Origin: MKUN01 sp964481425
GTDB taxonomy: Bacteria; Bacteroidota; Bacteroidia; Chitinophagales; Chitinophagaceae
Assembly (NCBI GenBank): GCA_964481425.1
Contig: CAYZTM010000010.1
Coordinates: 1-64,000 of the forward strand
Direction: 5' to 3'
Length of the DNA: 64,000 nt
Shown: in pieces, positions 8,545-15,961 of the stretch
How positions within the stretch are numbered: position 1 is the stretch's first letter
How the letters are laid out: each line of letters begins with the position of its first letter
Made by a program: the position numbers and the translations under genes
The notes under the pieces: model-generated
Seen by the model: the letters and a program-made list of their open reading frames with translations, nothing else
Database searches by the model: none
What the model was told of the DNA's origin: nothing

Positions 8545-9141
8545 ATGAATAACAACACTGCCATAGAACAGAACAGGTACTTGAGAAGTGATGAAGACTT
8601 TAATGCCTTATACATTGAGGAAATGCAATTATTGGCCCCGCGGCACTGGACCCCGATCCATATTGCAGAACTGGCAGCCGGATTTTTAGGAGACGAGGGC
8701 AGTAAAATACTTGATATTGGTAGCGGTGTCGGAAAATTTTGCCTGGCAGCAGCCTGCTATGCACCACAGGCAAGGTTTTTCGGTGTCGAACAGCGGGACT
8801 ACCTGGTAGAGCATGCATTAAAAGCAAAACAAACACTTGGTTTAACTAATGTCACCTTTATCAATGCCAATTTCACGCAATTCACGCTACAGGAGTTCAA
8901 CCATTTTTATTTTTTCAACTCTTTCCAGGAGAATATAGACCTGGAGGATAAGATAGACGATAGCTTCGGTTACTCCTGGTCCCTTTATGAGTATTACAAC
9001 AGGTATTTACATGTAGGCTGGCACCGGATGCCCCCCGGTACCAGGATTGTGACCTATCACTATTTCAGGGCAATGCCTGACGGCTATCACCTGGTTGAGT
9101 CGCATATGGATGGCGACCTGAATTTTTGGATAAAAGAGTGA
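8545..9141 (+). CDS. Class I SAM-dependent methyltransferase
   Basis: 198 aa from the ATG at 8545 (MNNNTAIEQNRYLRSDEDF); an in-frame ATG at 8518 is possible. SAM motif I is clear (ILDIGSGVGKFCLAAA), followed by the acidic end of strand 2 (FFGVEQ) and a post-motif FINANFTQF. The N-terminal FNALYIEEMQLLAPRHWTPIHIA segment is conserved-looking but I cannot name the substrate. Divergent from crp and 60 bp ahead of sulP, so it may be co-transcribed with the transporter. Confidence 0.8.
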   Translation: MNNNTAIEQNRYLRSDEDFNALYIEEMQLLAPRHWTPIHIAELAAGFLGDEGSKILDIGSGVGKFCLAAACYAPQARFFGVEQRDYLVEHALKAKQTLGLTNVTFINANFTQFTLQEFNHFYFFNSFQENIDLEDKIDDSFGYSWSLYEYYNRYLHVGWHRMPPGTRIVTYHYFRAMPDGYHLVESHMDGDLNFWIKE

Positions 9142-9201
9142 ACATATTCAACAATTATGTAGTGGCCATACATTTATCGCACTGCAGGAAATACTTGTTA
9201 A

Positions 9202-10872
9202 ATGAAAGAGCTAAGAACAAATCCGGTTTTCAGGCCTAAAATACTGGACACCTTAAAGGCGTATGACAGAACACTTTTTTTTAAAGATATTGTTGCAGGT
9301 ATCATTGTCGGCGTGGTCGCATTGCCTTTGACCATCGCATTTGCCATTGCATCCGGCGTCTCTCCTGAAAAAGGCTTGTTTACCGCTATCATCGCCGGCT
9401 TTGTTATTTCTGCTTTTGGGGGCAGCAGGGTCCAGATTGGTGGGCCTACCGGTGCATTTATCGTCATCGTTTACGGCATAGTACAACAGTACGGTATAAA
9501 TGGCTTGATCATTGCCACCTTTATAGCAGGGATATTACTCGTCATAATGGGGTTGGTACGGCTTGGCAATGTCATAAAATTCATTCCTCACCCTTTAATT
9601 GTGGGATTTACTACTGGGATAGCTTTGATCATTTTTACTTCACAGGTCAAGGACTTCCTGGGTCTGCATATGAATCATGTCCCTGCTGATTTTATTGAGA
9701 AACTAATAGCTTATGGCCGGAATTTGTCCTCGATAAATATGGCTTCTGTTCTTATTGGTTCGGTTACCATACTTATTGTACTGCTGTGGCCCAGGCTTAC
9801 CGCGAAGGTGCCCGGGTCACTGGTCGCCATTCTTGCGACTACCTCCGCCGTTTATTTCTTCCACATTCCGGTAGAGACAATAGGCAGTAAATTCGGAGCG
9901 ATACCTTCCACCTTGCCACGACCTGCATTCCCTGAGCTGGATTTTACGACAGTACAACGGCTTATCGCACCTGCATTCACTATAGCCTTGTTAGGCGGTA
10001 TTGAATCGTTATTATCAGCCGCCGTGGCAGATGGTATGATTGGGGCTAACCATCGTTCCAATACAGAGCTTATAGCCCAGGGCCTGGCCAATATGTCATC
10101 ATCCCTGTTTGGCGGTATCCCTGCCACGGGTGCCATTGCCCGGACAGCCACGAATATAAAGAATGGTGGCCGTACACCCGTTGCCGGCATGGTACATGCA
10201 CTTACTTTACTGCTCATTATGCTTTTTGTCGGGAAGTGGGCTGCATTGATCCCCATGGCAACGCTCGCAGGCATTTTAGTAGTGGTCGCATATAACATGA
10301 GCGAACTGGAGAACTTTATCTTCATTATTAAAGGGCCTAAAGGTGATGTTGCTGTTTTGCTCGCTACCTTCCTCTTGACCGTATTGGTCGATCTGACTGT
10401 AGCTATAGAGATAGGAATGGTGCTTGCTTCTTTCTTGTTTATGCGGAAGATCATGCAATACAGTTCGGTGCAACAAATAGCCGCACCTGATGAAAGAACA
10501 GGCGATGACCTCTACAACAATTACAAGCTCCCCAAAGGCGTGGCAGTATTTGAGATAAACGGGCCACTATTTTTTGGAGCGGCTTATAAGTTTAAGGAAG
10601 CGGTCAAGATCGTTAAAAACTCCGGTACTTTGCTCATCATCCGTATGAGGAATGTGCCGGTCATCGATGCTACCGGCATACGGGTCTTAAAAGAGGTCAG
10701 TGATGAACTGAAGAGAAAACATACTAAACTCATTTTGTCCGAAGTAAGCCATGCTCAGGTAATGGAGGAACTAAAAAAATCTCGTATTTTATTCCATGTA
10801 GGTAAAGCAAACGTTACGGACACCTTCGACGCAGCCATAAACAGGGCTAAGATAATTCTGTCAGATGATTGA
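9202..10872 (+). CDS. SulP/SLC26 family anion transporter with STAS domain
   Basis: 556 aa. The N-terminal part is the SulP membrane domain with many hydrophobic helices (VALPLTIAFAIASGVSPEKG, GPTGAFIVIV, GGIPATGAIARTATN). The C-terminal 120 aa form a cytoplasmic STAS domain (VAVFEINGPLFFGAA, PVIDATGIRVL). The family carries sulfate, bicarbonate or other anions; no carbonic anhydrase or sulfate-assimilation gene is nearby, so the substrate is open. It is followed after 16 bp by a small XRE regulator and preceded by the Crp-linked methyltransferase. Confidence 0.92.
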   Translation: MKELRTNPVFRPKILDTLKAYDRTLFFKDIVAGIIVGVVALPLTIAFAIASGVSPEKGLFTAIIAGFVISAFGGSRVQIGGPTGAFIVIVYGIVQQYGINGLIIATFIAGILLVIMGLVRLGNVIKFIPHPLIVGFTTGIALIIFTSQVKDFLGLHMNHVPADFIEKLIAYGRNLSSINMASVLIGSVTILIVLLWPRLTAKVPGSLVAILATTSAVYFFHIPVETIGSKFGAIPSTLPRPAFPELDFTTVQRLIAPAFTIALLGGIESLLSAAVADGMIGANHRSNTELIAQGLANMSSSLFGGIPATGAIARTATNIKNGGRTPVAGMVHALTLLLIMLFVGKWAALIPMATLAGILVVVAYNMSELENFIFIIKGPKGDVAVLLATFLLTVLVDLTVAIEIGMVLASFLFMRKIMQYSSVQQIAAPDERTGDDLYNNYKLPKGVAVFEINGPLFFGAAYKFKEAVKIVKNSGTLLIIRMRNVPVIDATGIRVLKEVSDELKRKHTKLILSEVSHAQVMEELKKSRILFHVGKANVTDTFDAAINRAKIILSDD

Positions 10873-10888
10873 AAATTGAATTCTATTA

Positions 10889-11218
10889 ATGGATATCGGA
10901 ACTGCTATTAAAACGCTAAGGATCCTCCTGGGTGTAAAACAAACTGACCTGAGTATACTGGTCGGAATTTCTCAAACCTCCATTTCCCAGATCGAAAATG
11001 GTTATAAGAAGCCAAAGAGCTCGACGATCCGGAAGATATGCACTGCACTCGAAGTGCCGGAGGTCGTGATCTATGTCCTGGGGATGCAGGGAGAGGACGT
11101 ACCTGAAAGCAAAAAGGCCGTTTTTGAGCATTTATGGCCGACAATGCAGGAACTCATATTACAGTTGGTACCTGCAATTGGCAACATCCGCTATTTGGAG
11201 GAGACCTTGACCTTATAG
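10889..11218 (+). CDS. Small XRE-family helix-turn-helix regulator
   Basis: 109 aa with a Cro/C1-type HTH at about 6-60 (AIKTLRILLGVKQTDLSILVGISQTSISQIENGYKKPKSSTI in sense) and a C-terminal helical tail of about 45 aa of unknown use. It probably forms a transcription unit with sulP (16-bp gap), so it may control that gene. The sequence right after it carries a remnant of another gene, marking the edge of this block. Confidence 0.85.
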   Translation: MDIGTAIKTLRILLGVKQTDLSILVGISQTSISQIENGYKKPKSSTIRKICTALEVPEVVIYVLGMQGEDVPESKKAVFEHLWPTMQELILQLVPAIGNIRYLEETLTL

Positions 11219-11234
11219 CTATTCCCGCTATCGG

Positions 11235-11300
11235 TACTACCCAATCATCAAAGACCCGACCACTGCCCAAACAGAACGTTTAAAATTCTTAAAAGAGTAA
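11235..11300 (+). pseudogene. 3' remnant of a duplicated NHL/T9SS gene
   Basis: This 66-bp stretch matches the last 66 bp of the gene ending at 12830 with two base differences. It encodes YYPIIKDPTTAQTERLKFLKE and a stop, in frame. The downstream hairpin (11309-11350) and the ATGTCCGCTC after it are also shared with the region after 12830. The rest of the first copy is gone. It is a direct trace of a tandem duplication followed by deletion or replacement. Confidence 0.85.
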
Positions 11301-11308
11301 AAAAAACT

Positions 11309-11350
11309 CCCCCTTGTGCGGACGCCTTTTCTGTGCAGAGCCGAAGGGGG
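11309..11350. repeat. G/C-run inverted repeat, left copy
   Basis: CCCCCTT and AAGGGGG arms enclose GACGCCTTTTCTGTG; the same layout recurs at 12923-12983. It follows the pseudogene remnant as the right copy follows the intact gene. Confidence 0.6.
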
Positions 11351-11422
11351 CAGGGGGATGTCCGCTCGCGAATAAAGCATGACATGTACTCCCTCCACAA
11401 TCACCGATTAAGTTAAATTAAT

Positions 11423-11430
11423 TATATTTG
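11423..11430 (+). promoter_or_regulatory. -7 promoter element TATATTTG for the NHL-repeat gene
   Basis: Exact TAnnTTTG match 30 bp before the ATG at 11460. No -33 TTTG at the usual distance. Confidence 0.4.
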
Positions 11431-11459
11431 CTATATTGAAAAACACAAACAACCCAATA

Positions 11460-12830
11460 ATGCGTGCACTCATTTTTACCACACTCTTATTCTCCCTATG
11501 TTTTGATCTTAATGCCCAGGTCATTACTACATGGGCAGGCACCGGGCAGTCCGGAAACACAGGAGATGGTGGCCCCGCAACATCAGCTAAAATTAGCTAT
11601 CCGGTAGGAGGCGTTTTTGACAAATACGGGAACTACTATTTAACTACTGGCGCCACTGGTAATACGATTCGGAAGATTGATACTGCTGGAATCATTACAA
11701 CTATTGCGGGTACAACTGGAATTGGTGGGTTCAGTGGTGATGGTGGGCTTGCCGTGAATGCCAAATTAAAAGATCCGCAAGGGGTAACTGTTGACACAAA
11801 TGGCAATGTTTATATTGCAGATGCTACTAATCACAGAATACGAAAGGTAGATGTCAGTACCGGAATTATCACAACTGTAGCAGGTAATGGTACAGCGGGT
11901 AACAGTGGCGATGGTGGGCTTGCAATAAATGCTTCTATAGATAACCCTCTTGATGTTTGCACTGATAGGTTCGGTAATCTATATATTGCTGATGCCAATA
12001 GCAATAGGGTGCGCAAAGTAGATGTTTCGGGTATAATTACCACATTTGCAGGTAATGGAACTTACGTATATGGGGGCGATGGTGGACTTGCAGATACATC
12101 TTCAATTGGTTCTGCAAGGGGCATATGTTCGGACGACACAGGCAATATTTATATCGCAAGTGCCCAGGCAAGATTATTCAAAGTAAATTTAAGTGGGATC
12201 ATTACTACAGTCGCAGGCACGGGAGTGGGTGCCAATAGTGGCGATGGTGGGCCTGCGGTCAATGCTGAAGTTATTCCTTGTAAAGTTGCGTGGAGTACAT
12301 CGGGCGATATATTTATAGATGACATTAGCAATATAAGAATACGCAGAGTAGATGTGCAGGGTATTATAACTACTGTTACGGGTAATGGCATTGCCGCGTA
12401 TAGCGGGGATGGTGGGCCTGCGAATTTAGCACAGGTAAAATATCCATCTGGGGTATGCACTGATAAATGCGGTAACCTATATATAGCAGACGGGCACGAT
12501 TTTCGCATTCGCAAAGTGACGTACGATTCCACCTGCAGCTATTCCAGCCCTGTCGACACCACAGATACCACCACTTCCATCCACAATATAACCGCAGGTA
12601 CCCTCAGCATTTTCCCCAACCCCGCCACAGATCAACTCACCATCACCGGCGGCAGCGGTGCAGAGCAGCTAACAATAATAAATGCCATTGCTCAGCTCAT
12701 AACACAGCAAAACTGCACAGGCCGCAAAACCACCATCAATATAAGCACCCTCAGCCCCGGCTTATACTACCTAATCATCAAAGACCCGACCACTGCCCAA
12801 ACAGAACGTTTAAAATTCTTAAAGGAGTAA
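11460..12830 (+). CDS. NHL-repeat protein with T9SS type A sorting domain
   Basis: 456 aa from the ATG at 11460 (MRALIFTTLLF); an in-frame TTG lies at 11436. It has a signal peptide ending at NAQ. There are at least six repeats of about 55 aa with the pattern GIITTxAGNG..GDGG.A.NA...P.GV..D..GN.YIAD....RIRKVD, typical of NHL beta-propellers. The C-terminal 80 aa are a T9SS type A sorting signal (SIFPNPATDQLTI ... GLYYLIIK). It is predicted to be exported by T9SS and held at the surface or released. A 3' fragment of a second copy lies upstream (11235). Confidence 0.88.
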   Translation: MRALIFTTLLFSLCFDLNAQVITTWAGTGQSGNTGDGGPATSAKISYPVGGVFDKYGNYYLTTGATGNTIRKIDTAGIITTIAGTTGIGGFSGDGGLAVNAKLKDPQGVTVDTNGNVYIADATNHRIRKVDVSTGIITTVAGNGTAGNSGDGGLAINASIDNPLDVCTDRFGNLYIADANSNRVRKVDVSGIITTFAGNGTYVYGGDGGLADTSSIGSARGICSDDTGNIYIASAQARLFKVNLSGIITTVAGTGVGANSGDGGPAVNAEVIPCKVAWSTSGDIFIDDISNIRIRRVDVQGIITTVTGNGIAAYSGDGGPANLAQVKYPSGVCTDKCGNLYIADGHDFRIRKVTYDSTCSYSSPVDTTDTTTSIHNITAGTLSIFPNPATDQLTITGGSGAEQLTIINAIAQLITQQNCTGRKTTINISTLSPGLYYLIIKDPTTAQTERLKFLKE

Positions 12831-12840
12831 CATATAAGCT

Positions 12841-12860
12841 CCCCTCTTTCCAAAGAGGGG
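12841..12860. repeat. Palindromic element CCCCTCTTT/AAAGAGGGG
   Basis: Nine-bp perfect arms with a 2-bp centre, 10 bp after the NHL gene. There is no T tract, so it looks like a dispersed palindrome (REP-like) more than a terminator, though it may still protect the mRNA 3' end. Confidence 0.55.
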
Positions 12861-12922
12861 TGGACTGCTTCAGACAAAAATGCGTTTCCAATAAATTGAA
12901 GCAGGACGGGGTGATTTTTCTT

Positions 12923-12983
12923 CCCCCTTGCCTGTCTGCCGATAGGCAGGTGAGACGCCTTTTCTGTGTATGGCCGAAGGGGG
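12923..12983. repeat. G/C-run inverted repeat, right copy, with nested hairpin
   Basis: Arms CCCCCTT (12923) and AAGGGGG (12977) enclose a nested CTGCC-GATA-GGCAG hairpin at 12936-12949 that is absent from the left copy at 11309. The nested part looks like a later insertion of a small palindrome. Confidence 0.55.
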
Positions 12984-13056
12984 CCAGGGTATGTCCGCTC
13001 ATGCACAAACCAAATCCCTATGCAAGTACTGTTGTTGAAATTTAAACTTCCCCTCA

Positions 13057-13087
13057 AACCCTTTGCGTCTTCACGCCTTTGCGGTTA
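13057..13087. repeat. Short CTTTGCG-type dispersed repeat
   Basis: CCTTTGCGTCTTCACGCC followed by TTTGCGGTTAAAT resembles the sequence at 13618-13641 (CTCCTTCGCGCCTTTGCCAT). The two copies bracket the toxin-antitoxin remnant. Confidence 0.4.
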
Positions 13088-13093
13088 AATCAT

Positions 13094-13312
13094 TCACCAA
13101 TGAATACTCTTAGAAGGGAGAAACTCACAGATCAAAAGCTCTTCGTCTGTTTCAATAAATACTATGGTGTACTTCTTTTTGTAGGATATACATTTATAGT
13201 CCATCAATGCCCGTTCAGGGTCCCGGCATAAAGTATGTTTTCGGCGCGAGTCCGATAATTTTTCGAGAAAGTCATAAACCTCGTCTGCAAATTTTTCCGC
13301 TGTTGCGGTCAT
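13094..13312 (-). pseudogene. N-terminally truncated RelE/ParE-like toxin
   Basis: 72 aa reading TATAEKFADEVYDFLEKLSDS...YKCISYKKKYTIVFIE..ELLICEFLPSKSIHW. It resembles the middle and C-terminal part of Bacteroidota RelE/ParE toxins (family usually about 95-100 aa). Upstream, the same frame continues with YSCEAWYIESQG, which looks like the end of the missing first helix, and then hits TAA. The first 20 or so residues are therefore lost, and the gap to the antitoxin is 61 bp, not the usual overlap. Probably inactive; the family call is moderate. Confidence 0.6.
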
Positions 13313-13373
13313 CCCCTGCGACTCTATGTACCAGGCTTCGCAGCTATATTATCCGCGTCTGTTTCTTTTATAG

Positions 13374-13589
13374 CTATCGCTCTGCGGCCCACTTGTGTAT
13401 TAATTTTTTGCTGCGTGCCCTCGCTTCCTCTATGCTGAGCACCTTTTCAGGCCTCGTTTTCAATGCCGCCTTCTTTTGTAAGGCTTCATAACGCTCCACC
13501 GGCACCACTACATAAGATTTATTGTCTATCACCAATACATTCATCTGCTGTTTTTTTATGAATATACTAATATCCGGGCTGTCTGCCAT
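13374..13589 (-). CDS. Antitoxin-like small protein
   Basis: 71 aa from ATG 13589 (a GTG lies one codon earlier). The centre reads MNVLVIDNKSYVVVPVERYEALQKKA, like the Phd/YefM-style beta strand and helix of antitoxins, with a charged helical tail (SIEEARARSKKLIHKWA) that could wrap a toxin. It lies directly upstream of the truncated toxin on the same strand. With no intact toxin it would be a leftover or solo antitoxin. Confidence 0.6.
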   Translation of the reverse strand: MADSPDISIFIKKQQMNVLVIDNKSYVVVPVERYEALQKKAALKTRPEKVLSIEEARARSKKLIHKWAAER

Positions 13590-13651
13590 CACTTACTCAA
13601 GACTTAATATCGAATTCCGCGCTCCTTCGCGCCTTTGCCATTCAAACCTGG

Positions 13652-14239
13652 TCAACCAACCAATCCCATCAACCTCATCTTCACCTCGGCCCATTCATCA
13701 TCGGTAATACTGAACATGACCGTATTCCGGTAGCTACCGTCCGGTTTCCGCCTTTCTTTGCGTAGTATGCCTTCCTGTTTGCCCCCTATCTTTTGTATCG
13801 CCGCACGGCTGCGCACATTCTGCTCACTGGTCTGGAACTGTACCCGAACCACCTTTAGCTTTTCAAAGCAGTAGTTCAGTAGCAGCAGCTTGCACTCGGT
13901 ATTGTAGCCGGTGCCCCAGTATTCAGGGTCGTACCAGGTCCAGCCTATCTCCAGTTTCATATGCTCAGGGAAGAGGTTCATTAGCGATGTGCTGCCAATT
14001 ATCTTATTGCTCACCTTGTCTATGATGGTGAACGGGTACATCTCGCCGCTGGCCCTTTTCAGCACCGCACTTTTTAGCTGCGTTAGCAGCACATCGTTGT
14101 CATACCCCCGTATCAGCATATTCTGCCAGATCTCGGGATCGCTGCCCACCTTTACCAACTCGGCAAAGTGGCTGTTATCAAGGGGCATCAGGCGCACCCT
14201 TTGCCCTTCCAGTAAAACAGGATGCTGTATCGCGAACAT
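13652..14239 (-). CDS. GNAT family N-acetyltransferase (RimJ/RimL-like)
   Basis: 195 aa. The sequence follows the acetyltransferase_3 layout: LEGQRVRLMPLDNSHF at the front, IIGSTSLMNLFPEHMKLEIGWTW in the core, then WGTGYNTECKLLLLNYCFE at the acetyl-CoA site and NVRSRAAIQKIGGKQEGILR in the C-terminal half. This branch includes ribosomal protein and small-molecule acetylases; the substrate is unknown. It is monocistronic, on the same strand as the TA remnant. Confidence 0.88.
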   Translation of the reverse strand: MFAIQHPVLLEGQRVRLMPLDNSHFAELVKVGSDPEIWQNMLIRGYDNDVLLTQLKSAVLKRASGEMYPFTIIDKVSNKIIGSTSLMNLFPEHMKLEIGWTWYDPEYWGTGYNTECKLLLLNYCFEKLKVVRVQFQTSEQNVRSRAAIQKIGGKQEGILRKERRKPDGSYRNTVMFSITDDEWAEVKMRLMGLVG

Positions 14240-14313
14240 TTATCTGTACAATTAAGGCCCTAAAGCTAAATGCTTTTGACGTATCTGTACATGGTGCCGC
14301 GTATTTATGGCCA

Positions 14314-14526
14314 TTATTTCCTGCTGCTGTCCGCTGGCATGGCCGGTGCATTGTCCGGCCCGTTGGTATAGCTATCGGTGTCCGTATTAAGGGTATCGGT
14401 AGGTTTGCCGCTTATGGCGGTGTCATAGAGTACCCCCTTGGTATTACCCACGTTCCCGTTATGGTTTTCACACGATGCCATTGCCAATAAGCAAAGGCTG
14501 CAAACTATGAAACAAAATTTCTTCAT
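14314..14526 (-). CDS. Small lipoprotein
   Basis: 70 aa with a signal sequence and lipobox LAMASC, then a short Asn/Asp/Thr/Ser-rich tail ending in PAMPADSSRK. No fold or partner is evident. It is the last gene of a minus-strand cluster with the 80-aa protein at 14539 and the DUF983 protein at 14827; the gap of 12 bp to the gene above suggests co-transcription. Confidence 0.7.
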   Translation of the reverse strand: MKKFCFIVCSLCLLAMASCENHNGNVGNTKGVLYDTAISGKPTDTLNTDTDSYTNGPDNAPAMPADSSRK

Positions 14527-14538
14527 AATGCATGGTTT

Positions 14539-14781
14539 TTATTTTCCGGTATCATTGTCTTCTTTTCGGTGTATACGTTCTTTTGGCATGCCGCTTTGTA
14601 GTTCCTGTTCCAGGGCCTTCGCTTTTTCCTGCGCTTCGTGCTCGTCCTTTGCCTCTATGGTTGCGGTCAGGTGGCTGCCGGTACGTTCTTCATGGCTGTC
14701 GGTGGGCACTTCGGCGCTGCCGGTCACTGGCTCCAGGCCTATCAGCTTTTTATCCTCGAATGTTACATGATATTTCGGCAT
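14539..14781 (-). CDS. Small charged protein of unknown function
   Basis: 80 aa from ATG 14781 (MPKYHVTFEDKKLIGLEP); an earlier in-frame ATG at 14808 gives 89 aa. The C-terminal half is acidic and helical (ATIEAKDEHEAQEKAKALEQEL). No signal peptide. It sits between a DUF983 gene and a small lipoprotein gene in one likely operon. I do not recognise the family. Confidence 0.6.
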   Translation of the reverse strand: MPKYHVTFEDKKLIGLEPVTGSAEVPTDSHEERTGSHLTATIEAKDEHEAQEKAKALEQELQSGMPKERIHRKEDNDTGK

Positions 14782-14826
14782 GATGCGGTGTTTTACCGCA
14801 TACACCATAAAATTGATACCAGCAGG

Positions 14827-15216
14827 TTATTTACCCCCGCCAAAGCCCGCAAAAAGGTACAGGTAAATAACGCGGCTGTAGCGCATCAGCCAGGGCTGCA
14901 GGATGATGGAAACGGCAACGCTGGTGAGGAGAAAGTAATAGATACTATAGTCTTTGTAGGTGATGCCGAATATGGGCCAGTACCACAGCAGGTTCAGGAA
15001 AAGCACCATTACGGTCAGCGCATAGTTGATGCCCCCGCCATTATTGCTCTCATGCTTCATTTTGTAGCCGCACTCACTGCAGTGCTCTTCCATAGCAAGG
15101 CATTTGCCAAGGGGAAAAATGCTCCGGTTCACAAAAATATGCCCTTTGTGGCAGTTAGGGCAGCGCATTTTAACAAAGCCGGATAGTGCAGATGCTTGTT
15201 CTGTTGCCTTTTCCAT
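14827..15216 (-). CDS. DUF983 small membrane protein (second paralogue)
   Basis: 129 aa. Zinc-ribbon cysteines (MRCPNCHKG, EHCSECGYK) precede GGGINYALT and two membrane segments with NLLWYWPIFGITYKD and YYFLLTS. The match to the copy at 7155 is strong through the whole core. This copy heads a three-gene minus-strand cluster and has no CRP-type palindrome in front of it. Confidence 0.85.
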   Translation of the reverse strand: MEKATEQASALSGFVKMRCPNCHKGHIFVNRSIFPLGKCLAMEEHCSECGYKMKHESNNGGGINYALTVMVLFLNLLWYWPIFGITYKDYSIYYFLLTSVAVSIILQPWLMRYSRVIYLYLFAGFGGGK

Positions 15217-15393
15217 AACACCATGTTTTTAGCAGCGTAAAGATAAAATATATTACCGATGTTACTCTTTCATTTTCCGCGATATGTAAATAATTTAACT
15301 ACAGAAAGACCCCCGTCAAATTATTAAGTCTTCTGAAAATATCGTTTATTCGCAGTAGCAAAAACATCAGCTGTTCCGTAAAAAATCACAGAA

Positions 15394-15909
15394 ATGAAAA
15401 AGATACTGGTACTCTTATTAAGCGTTACACTTGCACAGCAGGTAAATGCACAGAATAGTAATTGCGGTGCCGATTTCAAGCCCGCTATATCATTTTACCA
15501 GGATGGCCTGGCATGGATAGAGCCGCATGCATGGAGCGATATAGGTCCCTCTATCGCCAGCGTGGCTGGTATCCCTGTGGTTAGCCGCAGCGATATGAAC
15601 GGCGTGCTGAAAGCAGCCTGGGACCCTGCACAGCATTGTTACAGTGCCGCGTGTATCAAAGATCTTTTAGGCATCACTAATGATTGGCCCGGCGCTGAAT
15701 GGTCATTGATATTGTTTGATGCTGATGATTACAACTATATGCAGGCGGTTACCACCTCCGGCGACGAGAATAATAACTACGAAATAGACGATATCAAGGT
15801 CAATTTTGGTTCCGGCGGCAAGGTAGCTCACAAGCTGTTGCACATGCAGATCCGCAAGAACACCATTGATCCTGCCCACCGCCGCGCATTGAAGATGTGC
15901 ATGCGTTAA
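15394..15909 (+). CDS. Secreted protein of unknown function
   Basis: 171 aa with a signal peptide (KKILVLLLSVTLAQQVNAQ). The mature part has four cysteines (NSNCGADF, AQHCYSAACI, LKMCMR), Trp-rich stretches and an acidic FDADDYNYMQ segment, so a compact disulfide-bonded periplasmic or surface domain is likely. No family recognised. It is monocistronic with a strong terminator just downstream, facing the T9SS gene at 15962. Confidence 0.7.
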   Translation: MKKILVLLLSVTLAQQVNAQNSNCGADFKPAISFYQDGLAWIEPHAWSDIGPSIASVAGIPVVSRSDMNGVLKAAWDPAQHCYSAACIKDLLGITNDWPGAEWSLILFDADDYNYMQAVTTSGDENNNYEIDDIKVNFGSGGKVAHKLLHMQIRKNTIDPAHRRALKMCMR

Positions 15910-15932
15910 GCGCTAAAAGGATGCAACTTATT

Positions 15933-15961
15933 AAAGGCGCAACCCTCGTGGTTGCGCTTTT
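15933..15961. terminator. Bidirectional terminator
   Basis: Stem GCGCAACC/GGTTGCGC extended by AAA/TTT pairs, 5-nt loop, T tract on the plus strand and A run on the other side. It lies between convergent genes ending at 15909 and 15962. Confidence 0.85.
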
